Source: an uncultured Eubacteriales bacterium
GTDB taxonomy: Bacteria > Bacillota > Clostridia > Oscillospirales > Oscillospiraceae
Direction: 5' to 3'
DNA: 22,245 nt
Assembly: GCA_902496595.1 (NCBI GenBank)
Contig: CABVBV010000021.1
Location: forward strand, 1 to 22,245
The notes under the pieces: generated by a model
Database searches by the model: none
What the model was told of the DNA's origin: nothing
The model's input: the letters and a program-made list of their open reading frames with translations, nothing else
In this document: piece after piece, positions 1 to 7,658 of the stretch
Layout: every line of letters starts with the position of its first letter
Numbering within the stretch: the stretch's first letter is position 1
Translations under genes and position numbers: made by a program

Positions 1-2069
1 TCGGCAACGGCGGCCTGGGCAGGCTCGCCGCCTGCTACATGGACTCCATGGCCACGGAAGGCATCGCCGCGACGGGCTATTCCATCTGCTACGAGCTGGG
101 CATCTTCAGGCAGAAGATAGAGGACGGCAGGCAGACCGAGACCGCGGACAACTGGAAGAGCGCGGCCGAGAGCTGGCTCATACCCCGGTACGAGGACACG
201 GTCGAGATACGCTTCGGCGGCAGGGTGGAGGAGAACTGGGACTACTTCGGCAACTGCCATGCGGAGCTCAAGGACTACACCACGGTGCTCGCCGTGCCGA
301 GGGATATGCTCATAGCGGGCTACGGCGGCGGCAAGGTCAACACGCTCAGGCTCTGGGAGGCGCACAGCCCGAACTCGCTGGATATGTACCAGTTCTCCGA
401 GGGCGAGTACGTGAAGAGCATGGAGCAGCGCACGCTGGCCGAGGTCATCACCAAGGTGCTCTACCCGGCGGACGACCACATGGAGGGCAAGACGCTCAGG
501 CTCAAGCAGCAGTACTTCTTCGTGTCGGCCACGGCGCAGACCATCGTGAAGCAGCACCGGAAGGTCTGGGGCGATGTGCGCAGTTTCGCCGAGCACCACG
601 TGGTACACATAAACGACACGCACCCGACGCTGATGATACCCGAGCTCATGCGCATCTTCATGGACGAGGATGGCCTGGGCTGGGACGAGGCCTGGAAGAT
701 CGTGTCCAGCTGCGTGGCCTATACGAACCACACCATCATGTCCGAGGCGCTGGAGACCTGGCCGCAGGGCCTGGTGCAGAGCCTGCTGCCGAGGGTGTTC
801 GAGATAATAAGCGAGATAAACCGCCGCTGGAGAGCGGTGCTGAGCGAAAAGTTCGGCGGCGACGGCGGCAGGATAGCCAGGAACGCCATCATCGAGGGCG
901 GAAAGGTGCATATGGCGAATATGTGCCTCGCGGGCTGCTATATGATAAACGGTGTGTCCGGCCTGCACGGGGACATCCTCAAAAACAGCCTTTTCCACGA
1001 CGTGTACTCCTTCGAGCCGGAGAAGTTCACCTATGTGACGAACGGCATCGACCACAGGCGCTGGCTCTCGCAGATAAACCCGAAGCTGGACGCCCTGGTG
1101 CGCGAGCTGATAGGCCCGGGCTACCTGAAAAATCCCGAGGAGCTCTCAAAGCTCAGGAAGTTTGAGAACGACGCCGAGGTACTGCTGCGGCTGCAGGAGA
1201 TAAAAGGCTGCAACAAGCAGGCGCTGGCGGAGTTCATGAAGAAGTCGCAGGGCTTCGAGCTCAATACCGAGGCCGTGCTGGACGTGCAGGTGAAGCGCTT
1301 GCACGAGTATAAGCGGCAGCTGCTGTGCGCCATGCTGATAGCGCATCTGCAGGACAGGCTCAGGGACGACCCGAATCAGGACTTCGTGCCCCGCACCTTC
1401 GTGTTCGGCGCGAAGGCCGCGGCGAGCTACAAGACCGCGAAGAGGATAATCGAGCTCATCTGTTCGCTGTCGGCGGACGTCAACGCAGACCCGGTGTGCA
1501 AGGGCAGGCTGCAGGTGTTCTTCCTCGAGAACTACCGCGTCTCCGTGGCGGAGAAGCTGATGCCCGCGGCGCAGGTGTCGGAGCAGATATCCACGGCGGG
1601 CAAGGAGGCGTCCGGCACGGGCAACATGAAGCTCATGATGAACGGCGCCGTGACCATAGGCACTCTGGACGGCGCGAACGTGGAGATGTACGAGCGGCTC
1701 GGAGATGAGAATATGTTCCTCTTCGGCCTGAGGACGAACGAGGTCGAGGAGACGAAGCGCAGGGGCTACAACCCGAACTACGTCGCCGAGAGCGACCCGA
1801 GGCTCAGAAGGGTGCTCCAGAGGTTCAACTCCGGCCTCGCGGACGGCAAGAGCTATGCCGACCTCGTGTCGAGCCTGCTCTACGGTGGAGACCAGTATAT
1901 GCTGCTGGCCGACTTCTCCTCCTACGTCGCCTGCCACGACCGGCTCTATGAGGCGGTAAGGGACACGAAGGGCTTTGCCAGGATGGGCCTCGTGAACATC
2001 GCGGAGAGCGGCATCTTCGCCGCAGACAGGGCCGTGAGGGAGTACGAAAAGAACATCTGGCAGCTGTAA
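1..2069 (+). CDS. glgP: Glycogen/starch phosphorylase, 3' part (5' end outside window)
   Basis: Releases glucose-1-phosphate from alpha-1,4-glucans using inorganic phosphate and PLP; cytosolic glycogen mobilisation. The open frame enters from the left edge (codons begin at base 3) with GNGGLGRLAACYMDSMA, the conserved block found near residue 132 of the rabbit enzyme, so about 130 N-terminal residues are missing. The first ATG at 39 lies inside this conserved block and is not the start. Further marks are NDTHPTLMIPELMRI, TNGIDHRRWL, QVKRLHEYKRQ and the PLP-site signature EASGTGNMK, whose lysine codon is at 1629-1631, followed by GTLDGANVEM. The C-terminus is complete, stopping at TAA 2067-2069 just before a strong terminator. 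Family assignment is near certain. The gene symbol could be glgP or malP, since substrate preference cannot be read from the sequence. Confidence 0.96.
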   Translation, partial: GNGGLGRLAACYMDSMATEGIAATGYSICYELGIFRQKIEDGRQTETADNWKSAAESWLIPRYEDTVEIRFGGRVEENWDYFGNCHAELKDYTTVLAVPRDMLIAGYGGGKVNTLRLWEAHSPNSLDMYQFSEGEYVKSMEQRTLAEVITKVLYPADDHMEGKTLRLKQQYFFVSATAQTIVKQHRKVWGDVRSFAEHHVVHINDTHPTLMIPELMRIFMDEDGLGWDEAWKIVSSCVAYTNHTIMSEALETWPQGLVQSLLPRVFEIISEINRRWRAVLSEKFGGDGGRIARNAIIEGGKVHMANMCLAGCYMINGVSGLHGDILKNSLFHDVYSFEPEKFTYVTNGIDHRRWLSQINPKLDALVRELIGPGYLKNPEELSKLRKFENDAEVLLRLQEIKGCNKQALAEFMKKSQGFELNTEAVLDVQVKRLHEYKRQLLCAMLIAHLQDRLRDDPNQDFVPRTFVFGAKAAASYKTAKRIIELICSLSADVNADPVCKGRLQVFFLENYRVSVAEKLMPAAQVSEQISTAGKEASGTGNMKLMMNGAVTIGTLDGANVEMYERLGDENMFLFGLRTNEVEETKRRGYNPNYVAESDPRLRRVLQRFNSGLADGKSYADLVSSLLYGGDQYMLLADFSSYVACHDRLYEAVRDTKGFARMGLVNIAESGIFAADRAVREYEKNIWQL

Positions 2070-2078
2070 AAGGCATAA

Positions 2079-2116
2079 AAAACCGCCTCGACCGGAAAAA
2101 TGGTCGGGGCGGTTTT
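2079..2116 (+). terminator. Bidirectional intrinsic terminator between glgP and a small minus-strand gene
   Basis: A 15-bp stem pairs 2079-2093 with 2102-2116 around an 8-base loop. It has a GC core flanked by AAAA on the left and TTTT on the right, with one G-T wobble. Because both flanks are A/T runs, it can end glgP transcription on the plus strand and the 45-codon gene on the minus strand. Confidence 0.85.
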
Positions 2117-2126
2117 CTGTTTCCAC

Positions 2127-2264
2127 CTATCTCTCGTCCTCGTCTTCCCACTGGTCGAGGGAGTCGTATTCGCCGTCCTTGGTGAAGGGCGCGGGGCTTC
2201 TGTCGCTCCCGCGATCCTGTTCAGGTCTTTGCCTGGTGCCGACGTGCCTGTCGTCCTTAGCCAT
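2127..2264 (-). CDS. Small acidic hypothetical protein, 45 aa
   Basis: An open frame of 45 codons reads MAKDDRHVGTRQ at the start and ends SLDQWEDEDER, then TAG. I do not recognise the family. It is highly charged, with a basic/acidic N-terminal half and an acidic tail, no membrane segment and no cysteines. Support for being real: a good ribosome binding site (AAGGAAGG, 7-8 bases before ATG), an extended -10 promoter upstream on the same strand (TATAAT at 2350-2355), and the bidirectional terminator placed 10 bases past its stop. Size and composition suggest a soluble cytosolic protein. It could also be a chance frame, as no homology evidence is available here. Confidence 0.6.
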   Translation of the reverse strand: MAKDDRHVGTRQRPEQDRGSDRSPAPFTKDGEYDSLDQWEDEDER

Positions 2265-2349
2265 AGTACCCTTCCTTTATAAAAATATTTTTCCCGGAGC
2301 CTCGACTTTTGCCCCGGCCTAAACGTCCATATTATGTCCGGCTTCAGAT

Positions 2350-2358
2350 ATTATAACA
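2350..2358 (-). promoter_or_regulatory. Candidate extended -10 promoter for the 45-aa gene
   Basis: On the minus strand TATAAT (plus 2350-2355) is preceded by TG one base away, giving the extended motif TGTTATAAT. The -35 position 17 bases upstream is TGGTAT, a poor match, which is usual for extended -10 promoters. It would start transcription near 2343, about 80 bases before the small gene. Confidence 0.45.
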
Positions 2359-2425
2359 TGATACTGCCGTGCATACCAGCATATTTTCAGGAACCTTTCA
2401 GAGCGCTTTTCGTCAAAAGCTGAGG

Positions 2426-2454
2426 TTGACAGGGTGGGACGGCGATGGTATCCT
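2426..2454 (+). promoter_or_regulatory. Sigma-A promoter of the lipoprotein/transport block
   Basis: Perfect TTGACA at 2426-2431, a 17-base spacer, then TATCCT at 2449-2454. Predicted start is near 2461, leaving a 45-base leader before ATG 2506. This placement argues against the upstream GTG at 2434, which would lie inside the promoter. Confidence 0.75.
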
Positions 2455-2505
2455 GTCTGTATTAAGTTCAGTAACACGGATGTGCGAGCAGGGGGCGGGC
2501 CCGGG

Positions 2506-4743
2506 ATGCGTGGAAGGGCGCTTAAAGCCGCGGCGATGGCGGCGCTCATAGTTGTGACGTCGGCGCTGAGCGGCTGCGGCGAGGCTGGGCCGGAGGCGAC
2601 CGAGGGCGCGGGCGCGGGATATGTGTACAGGGCGGAATTTACGGCCCTGGACGGGGTCGAGCCGGGCGGCGGGAACGCCGTGATGGCCGGCGGGCGCATA
2701 TGGCTGCCCGGGCGGCTGGTCACGGGCTATGAGCAGCTCGAGAGCCGGGGCGAGAGCATGGGTTTCAGCATCCGGCGGACATACAGCGCCCCGACCTATG
2801 AGCCCGTGCTCTATGAGCTGACGGCGAAGGGCGCGGTCTCGCGCTTTACGGGCTTCAGCCCCGCCCGGCCGCCCGAGGGCATGAGCGGCTCGGGCAGCAT
2901 CTGCGGCATCTGCGCGGGCTCGGACGGCGGGCTGGTGCTCCTGGAGAACAGCTTCGCCTCAGCCGAGACGGGAGAGGCCGGGTCGGCTTCCGCGGGCGAC
3001 CTCACGCCCGTGTACGAGAGCCGGGACGTCTGGCTGCTGCACATCTACGGCCCGGACGGGGCAGAGCGCTGCCGCGTGGATCTGGGCGCGCTGCCCGGGA
3101 CAGGGCAGGCCGGGGCGCGCAGCCTCGCCTGCGACGGCTCGGGCTACATATATGTCCTGGACGGCGCGGGCAGGGTGCTCGTGCTGGACAGGAGCGGGGC
3201 CTACGTCAGCCGCAGCCCGGAGGGCGGCGGGTTCGACTTCCTCAGCTCGCTCGGCGGGCGGGTGTACGGCCTGGATGAGACGGACGCGGGCTGGGAGCTC
3301 TGGGCCGTGGACCCCGTGAACGGCGCGGTCTCGCGGACGGGCTTCACGCTGCCCGGGGCCGCGGCGCGGCACTTTGCGGACTCGGAATACGACCTGCTCT
3401 ACTGCGAGGGCCGGAAACTCATGGGCCTCGACCTCGGCGGCAGGCCGCAGGAGCTGCTGGATCTGCTCGACTGCGGCGTTAGCGGCAGCAGCCTGCTCGG
3501 GCTGTTCCGGCTCGAGAACGGGGACCTCCTGTGCCTGCTCGACGAGCCCGGCGGGGCGAAGCTCGTGCGGCTCGTGAAGGCCCCGGCGGACGAGGCCCCG
3601 GCCAAGAAGCGGCTCACGCTCGCCTGCGCGGGCCTGGACTACAGCCTGCAAAATGCGATATACCAGTTCAACCGCGAGCACCCCGGCGCGGCGATAGAGG
3701 TCATAGACTACGGCAGCGACGCCGACGCGCTGACGCTGCTGGCCGCCGACGCGGGCGCGGGCCGGCTGCCCGACATACTCTGCACCGCGGGCCTGCCCCT
3801 GCGCGGGCTCATAGCGAAGGGCTATCTGCTCGAGCTCACGCCACTCATAGAGGCCGACATGGGCTTCGGGGCCCTGGTGGAGCCGCTGTTCGAGGCCATG
3901 CGCGTGGACGGCGGGCTCTATGAGGTGACAGCCGGCTTCAGCCTCGGCGCGGTGTCGGCGCCCGCGGGGCTCGAGGGCACGAAGCTCGACGCCGCCGGGC
4001 TCGCGGAGCTCATGGCCGGGCTGCCCGAGGGCCTCTCGCTCTTCGAGCGGAGCCTGTCGCCCTCGGGCGTGTTCAGCCTGCTCTTCGAGCCGGAGGAGTG
4101 GATAGACTGGGAGAGCGGCGAGTGCCGCTTCGACTCTGCGGAGTTCATCGCCCTTCTGGAGTTTGCGGCCTCTTACCCTCAGGAGCGTGCGGACAGGGCG
4201 GACGGGCATCTGCTGGGCAGCCTGAGCCTGGGCTCCATGCCCGAGAGCTGGCTGTATGAGAAGGCGTATTTCGGCGGGGACATGGCGGTGCTGGACAGCC
4301 CCGGCGGCGAGGGCGGGGTGTTCGGGCTCTGCCCGCTGCGGCTGGGCATCTCGAGCTCCTGCGAGGACACCAAGCTCGCCTGGGACTTCGTGCGCCGGCT
4401 CCTGGAGCCGGACTTCCAGGCCGGGTCGGTGAGCGGGGCCTACCTGCCGAGCAGCGCGGCGGCGCTGGAGTCGCTGCTCGACGGCGCGGTGGAGGAGGGC
4501 GAGTCCGGGCGCTGTACAGTCGCATACGGCGGGACGAGCCTGAGCTTCGGCAGGCAGGACGCCGAGGCCGTGGAGCGGCTCATCGCCTCGACGCGGCGCA
4601 TAGACGGCGGCTACGGGCTGGAGACGCTCGAGGACATCGTGACGGAGGAGGTCTCGCGCTTCTTCTCCGGCGCGTGTTCGGCGGAGGACTGCGCCGCGCT
4701 CGTGCAGGACAGGGCGGGCACCTACGTGAACGAGCAGCGCTGA
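2506..4743 (+). CDS. Lipoprotein with N-terminal repeat-like domain and C-terminal solute-binding domain (paralogue 1)
   Basis: Probable substrate-capture lipoprotein of an ABC importer, 745 aa. The N-terminus MRGRALKAAAMAALIVV is a lipoprotein signal ending in the lipobox LSGC with Cys24 as acylation site, so it sits on the outer face of the membrane. Residues about 40-360 have repeated hydrophobic beta-strand-like segments (YIYVLDGAGRVLVLD, GGRVYGLDET) that look like a beta-propeller; this is inferred from pattern only. From about residue 367 (KKRLTLACAGLDYSLQNAIYQFN) it matches family 1 extracellular solute-binding proteins. The whole length parallels the next gene, sharing the ending YVNEQR. 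ATG 2506 is chosen for its signal peptide and position after the promoter; its ribosome site (AGGGGGC) is only fair. Substrate unknown; sugars or oligosaccharides are usual for this family. Confidence 0.85.
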   Translation: MRGRALKAAAMAALIVVTSALSGCGEAGPEATEGAGAGYVYRAEFTALDGVEPGGGNAVMAGGRIWLPGRLVTGYEQLESRGESMGFSIRRTYSAPTYEPVLYELTAKGAVSRFTGFSPARPPEGMSGSGSICGICAGSDGGLVLLENSFASAETGEAGSASAGDLTPVYESRDVWLLHIYGPDGAERCRVDLGALPGTGQAGARSLACDGSGYIYVLDGAGRVLVLDRSGAYVSRSPEGGGFDFLSSLGGRVYGLDETDAGWELWAVDPVNGAVSRTGFTLPGAAARHFADSEYDLLYCEGRKLMGLDLGGRPQELLDLLDCGVSGSSLLGLFRLENGDLLCLLDEPGGAKLVRLVKAPADEAPAKKRLTLACAGLDYSLQNAIYQFNREHPGAAIEVIDYGSDADALTLLAADAGAGRLPDILCTAGLPLRGLIAKGYLLELTPLIEADMGFGALVEPLFEAMRVDGGLYEVTAGFSLGAVSAPAGLEGTKLDAAGLAELMAGLPEGLSLFERSLSPSGVFSLLFEPEEWIDWESGECRFDSAEFIALLEFAASYPQERADRADGHLLGSLSLGSMPESWLYEKAYFGGDMAVLDSPGGEGGVFGLCPLRLGISSSCEDTKLAWDFVRRLLEPDFQAGSVSGAYLPSSAAALESLLDGAVEEGESGRCTVAYGGTSLSFGRQDAEAVERLIASTRRIDGGYGLETLEDIVTEEVSRFFSGACSAEDCAALVQDRAGTYVNEQR

Positions 4744-4821
4744 GCGCCGCAGGCCCGCAGGCATATTTTGAGGGTACGGGCTTTATTCTAATACTGCAAC
4801 TTTTTATTGGAGGACAAGAAG

Positions 4822-7299
4822 ATGAAACTGAAAAAGACCTGCTGTCTCATTCTTGCGCTGGTGATGGCGTTGGGACTGCTTTCCGCCTGCGGCGGGAACG
4901 GAGACGGCCCGGCGAACACGCCGACCCCGGAGTACGGATACGTGACCAAATACTCCCAGCTGGACGGCGAGTTCGAGGGCGTCGGCAACGCCGCGTTCTC
5001 CGGCGACCGCATCTATTTTACTTCCAACGTGCAGGACGGCGAAATAACCGATTCCTATCCCGTCCTCGACGAGAACGGCAACCCCGTCCTCGACGAGAAC
5101 GGCGAGCCCGTCATAGAGGAGTACTCCTACCCCAATTACGTCACCGCCGTGTTCTCCATGGATCTCACCGGCGGCGATATCCAGCGCGTGCCCGGCTTCT
5201 CGCCCACCGTCATACCCGAGGGCGCGCAGGGCAGCAGCTGGATCAACAACTTCAAGGTCTCGCCCGACGGGAAGCTCATCTTCGTCGAAAACGTCTACTA
5301 CTCCATCGACACCGACACCGGCGCCGGTACGGGCGTGGCCACGGCAACCGACCTCGCGGTGGCTTCGATAGCCGTCGACGCGCCCGTGCCCGACCCGGGG
5401 TACAGCTATGAGTACTACGAGTCCTACATACTCCGCATCTTCGACCAGAGCGGCACGGAGGCGCTGAACCTCGACCTCAAGCAGTTCGCCTCCGAAGGCT
5501 CCGACTACTTCTACGTCAGCGACATCGCCGTCGACAGCGCCGGAAACATCTGCATCCTCGCCTTCGACCAGCTCGCCGCCGACCAGCTCGTCGGCATCGA
5601 CCCGTCCGGCAAGGAGCTTTTCCGCGCCGCCGTGAGCGACATGAGCGGCATCGACGGCATCATGCGCATGGTCTCCCTCGCGGACGGCGGCATCGGCGCA
5701 CTCGTCTACACCGACGACTACTCCAAGACCGAGCTGCGCACCATAGACAGCGCCTCCGGCAAGCTCTCCGACGAGGGTGTCGAGCTGGGCAGCTCCGTCT
5801 ACCAGCTCTACCCCGGCACGGCCGACTACGACTTCTGCTACAACAAGGGCGAGAGCTTCTTCGGATTCGACGCCGAGACCGGCAAGGACACGAAGCTGCT
5901 CACCTGGCTCAACTGCGACGTGGACGGCAACAACCTCTCCGGCGTCTTCCCGCAGGAGAACGGCGACATCATCTGCGTCACCTCCGAGTACAGCAACGAC
6001 GGGACGACCACGAACTATCTCGTTGACCTCGTGCGCACGCCCTACGACCAGATACCCCAGAAGACCACCCTCACCCTCGCCTGCACCGGCCTCGACTACT
6101 CTGTCAGGAGCGAGCTGCTCAAGTTCAACCGCATGAGCGAGACCTGCCGCATCGAGGTGCGCGACTACTCCGAGTACAACACCGACGACGACTACTCTGC
6201 TGGCCTGACCCAGCTCGCGACCGAGATAGGCGCTGGCGCGGTGCCGGATATCCTGCTCACGAACGGTATGCCCATGGACAGCTTCGGGCCTAAGGGCTAT
6301 TTCACCGACCTCTGGCAGCTCATCGACGCCGACACGGAGCTGGGCGGGCGCGAGGCCTTCGTGCAGCCCTTCCTCAACGCCATCAGCCAGGACGGCAAGC
6401 TCTACTGGATAACGAACAGCTTCACGCTGCAAACCCTCGCCGGGCACAGCAGCGTCGTCGGCACGGAGCCGGGCTGGAGCTACGCCGACCTCACGGCGGC
6501 GCTCGACTCAATGCCCGAGGGCTGCGAGGTGCTCAGCGTCGGCACCACCAAGGCCGATATCTTCAACGCCTTCTGCCGCCTGAACCTCTCCAGCTTCGTG
6601 GACTGGAGCACCGGCGAGTGCAGCTTCGACTCCGAGGAGTTCATAAACCTGCTCAAGTTCACCGACCGTTTCCCCGCCAAGTTCGACTGGGACAACTACG
6701 AGTGGACTCAGGACGACAACGACGAGACCCGCATCAAGGAGGGCCGCCAGCTGCTGCTGTCCATGAGCATAGGGTATCCCTACGACATGGTGTACTATAA
6801 GCGGAATTTCGAGGGGAACATGACGCTCATCGGGTTCCCGGACGTGCCCGGCAGCGGCGCGGTGTTCTCGAGCTACGCTCCGGGGTTTGCGATCTCCGAG
6901 ACCTGCAAGGACAAGGACATGGCCTGGAGCTTCGTGCGCAAGTTCTTCACGGACGAATACCAGAGCAGCTACGGCAGCTATGGGTTCTCGGTGAGCAAGA
7001 AGTCCTTCGACAAAGCCTTCGCCGACGCTCTGGAGACCAATGAAAACAGCGTGATAGTCTACGACGACGGCACGACCGGTGAGAAGAGCTATTCCTTCAC
7101 GGAGGAAGACCGCGATATGCTGCTCGATATCATCAACAACACTACGGTCTATGCCTCGGCCTACTCGAGCGGCAGCGACCAGCTCACTCAAATCGTGGAC
7201 GAGGAGGCCTCCTCCTACTTCTCCGGAGCAAAATCCGCAGAGGACGTCGCCGCCACGATACAGAACCGCGCATCCATCTACGTCAACGAGCAGCGGTAA
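4822..7299 (+). CDS. Lipoprotein with N-terminal repeat-like domain and C-terminal solute-binding domain (paralogue 2)
   Basis: 825-aa paralogue of the preceding gene, 78 bases downstream of it. The signal MKLKKTCCLILALVMALG ends in lipobox LSAC with Cys23. GGAGG lies 8-9 bases before ATG 4822. After a short linker, residues about 38-400 form the repeat-like domain; residues 80-95 are two tandem copies of PVLDENG(N/E). The solute-binding domain starts near residue 414 (KTTLTLACTGLDYSVRSELLKFN) and runs to the end (AEDVAATIQNRASIYVNEQR). It is the binding protein closest to the permease genes and so the likelier partner. No strong terminator follows; a structured gap with a new promoter does. 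A beta-propeller fold for the N-terminal domain is inference; the solute-binding assignment is firmer. Confidence 0.87.
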   Translation: MKLKKTCCLILALVMALGLLSACGGNGDGPANTPTPEYGYVTKYSQLDGEFEGVGNAAFSGDRIYFTSNVQDGEITDSYPVLDENGNPVLDENGEPVIEEYSYPNYVTAVFSMDLTGGDIQRVPGFSPTVIPEGAQGSSWINNFKVSPDGKLIFVENVYYSIDTDTGAGTGVATATDLAVASIAVDAPVPDPGYSYEYYESYILRIFDQSGTEALNLDLKQFASEGSDYFYVSDIAVDSAGNICILAFDQLAADQLVGIDPSGKELFRAAVSDMSGIDGIMRMVSLADGGIGALVYTDDYSKTELRTIDSASGKLSDEGVELGSSVYQLYPGTADYDFCYNKGESFFGFDAETGKDTKLLTWLNCDVDGNNLSGVFPQENGDIICVTSEYSNDGTTTNYLVDLVRTPYDQIPQKTTLTLACTGLDYSVRSELLKFNRMSETCRIEVRDYSEYNTDDDYSAGLTQLATEIGAGAVPDILLTNGMPMDSFGPKGYFTDLWQLIDADTELGGREAFVQPFLNAISQDGKLYWITNSFTLQTLAGHSSVVGTEPGWSYADLTAALDSMPEGCEVLSVGTTKADIFNAFCRLNLSSFVDWSTGECSFDSEEFINLLKFTDRFPAKFDWDNYEWTQDDNDETRIKEGRQLLLSMSIGYPYDMVYYKRNFEGNMTLIGFPDVPGSGAVFSSYAPGFAISETCKDKDMAWSFVRKFFTDEYQSSYGSYGFSVSKKSFDKAFADALETNENSVIVYDDGTTGEKSYSFTEEDRDMLLDIINNTTVYASAYSSGSDQLTQIVDEEASSYFSGAKSAEDVAATIQNRASIYVNEQR
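5059..5106 (+). repeat. 24-bp in-frame tandem duplication, 2 copies
   Basis: Units 5059-5082 and 5083-5106 differ only in the last codon (AAC versus GAG) and encode PVLDENGN and PVLDENGE; a third partial copy (CCCGTC, PV) follows. It lies in the lipoprotein's extracellular N-terminal domain. Confidence 0.9.
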
Positions 7300-7582
7300 A
7301 AAACGCCCGGACGCAATGGTTTTGCACTACGCCAAAACCAACGCGCACGGTATCGGGCCGCACAAAATAGGCTCCCCTGCGCAAGGGGAGCTTTGGGCGT
7401 GCCTGAAACCGGAACGCCGCCAGGACTTACCGGTTGCGTACCGATCCCGATGATTCCGTACGTCGCCTTTGGGCGGCGCATACCCCGCTGCTTTATGACA
7501 CAAAAAAGACAAAAGAGACAAAACGGATACAACATATGGGGTGTTTTGTCGAAAAAACCAGCACAAAGTGCGATATTAATGG
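7300..7582. other. Non-coding structured gap between lipoprotein and permease genes
   Basis: I find no credible gene here. The first half is rich in inverted repeats: TGGTTTTG 7317-7324 with CAAAACCA 7333-7340 (plus outer CGC/GCG), GCTCCCC 7371-7377 with GGGGAGC 7385-7391 followed by only three T, and AACCGG 7407-7412 with CCGGTT 7430-7435. The second half is A-rich, with GACAAAAC 7517-7524 facing GTTTTGTC 7543-7550. None is a textbook terminator. It may hold an interspersed non-coding repeat, an RNA element or an operator. Confidence 0.5.
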
Positions 7583-7611
7583 TTGAGCTTTGCTGTCTTA
7601 AGTGGTATAAT
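7583..7611 (+). promoter_or_regulatory. Sigma-A promoter (extended -10) of the permease/adaptor genes
   Basis: TTGAGC at 7583-7588, a 17-base spacer and TATAAT at 7606-7611 preceded by TGG (extended -10). Predicted start is near 7618. It implies that permeases and adaptor are transcribed separately from, or in addition to, the two lipoproteins. Confidence 0.8.
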
Positions 7612-7658
7612 ACAGAACTGTGACAGCACTCGATACAGGGACGGAGGTATACCGGAGA

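Noticed and set aside
1146..2126. 326-codon minus-strand open frame opposite glgP
   Set aside because: Antisense to the catalytic half of glycogen phosphorylase; no ribosome site or motif.
2434..2505. GTG at 2434 as the start of lipoprotein 1
   Set aside because: Lies between the -35 and -10 boxes and would bury the signal peptide behind 24 residues.
2959..4764. 601-codon minus-strand open frame opposite lipoprotein 1
   Set aside because: An Arg/Ala/Glu/Val-rich mirror of a GC-rich coding strand, with no ribosome site or known motifs; the plus frame has a signal peptide and a family match.
4768..4796. Possible promoter before lipoprotein 2
   Set aside because: Best hexamers (TTTTGA, TAATAC) match the consensus poorly; not reported as a feature.
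4804..6447. 547-codon minus-strand open frame opposite lipoprotein 2
   Set aside because: Composition-driven antisense frame of Val/Gly/Asp repeats; no homologous pattern.
7317..7340. Short palindrome as CRISPR-like or attachment repeat
   Set aside because: Only one copy, no spacers, no integrase nearby.
7393..7623. 76-codon plus-strand frame in the structured gap
   Set aside because: Runs through the hairpins and the promoter of the permease gene; no ribosome site; mixed composition.
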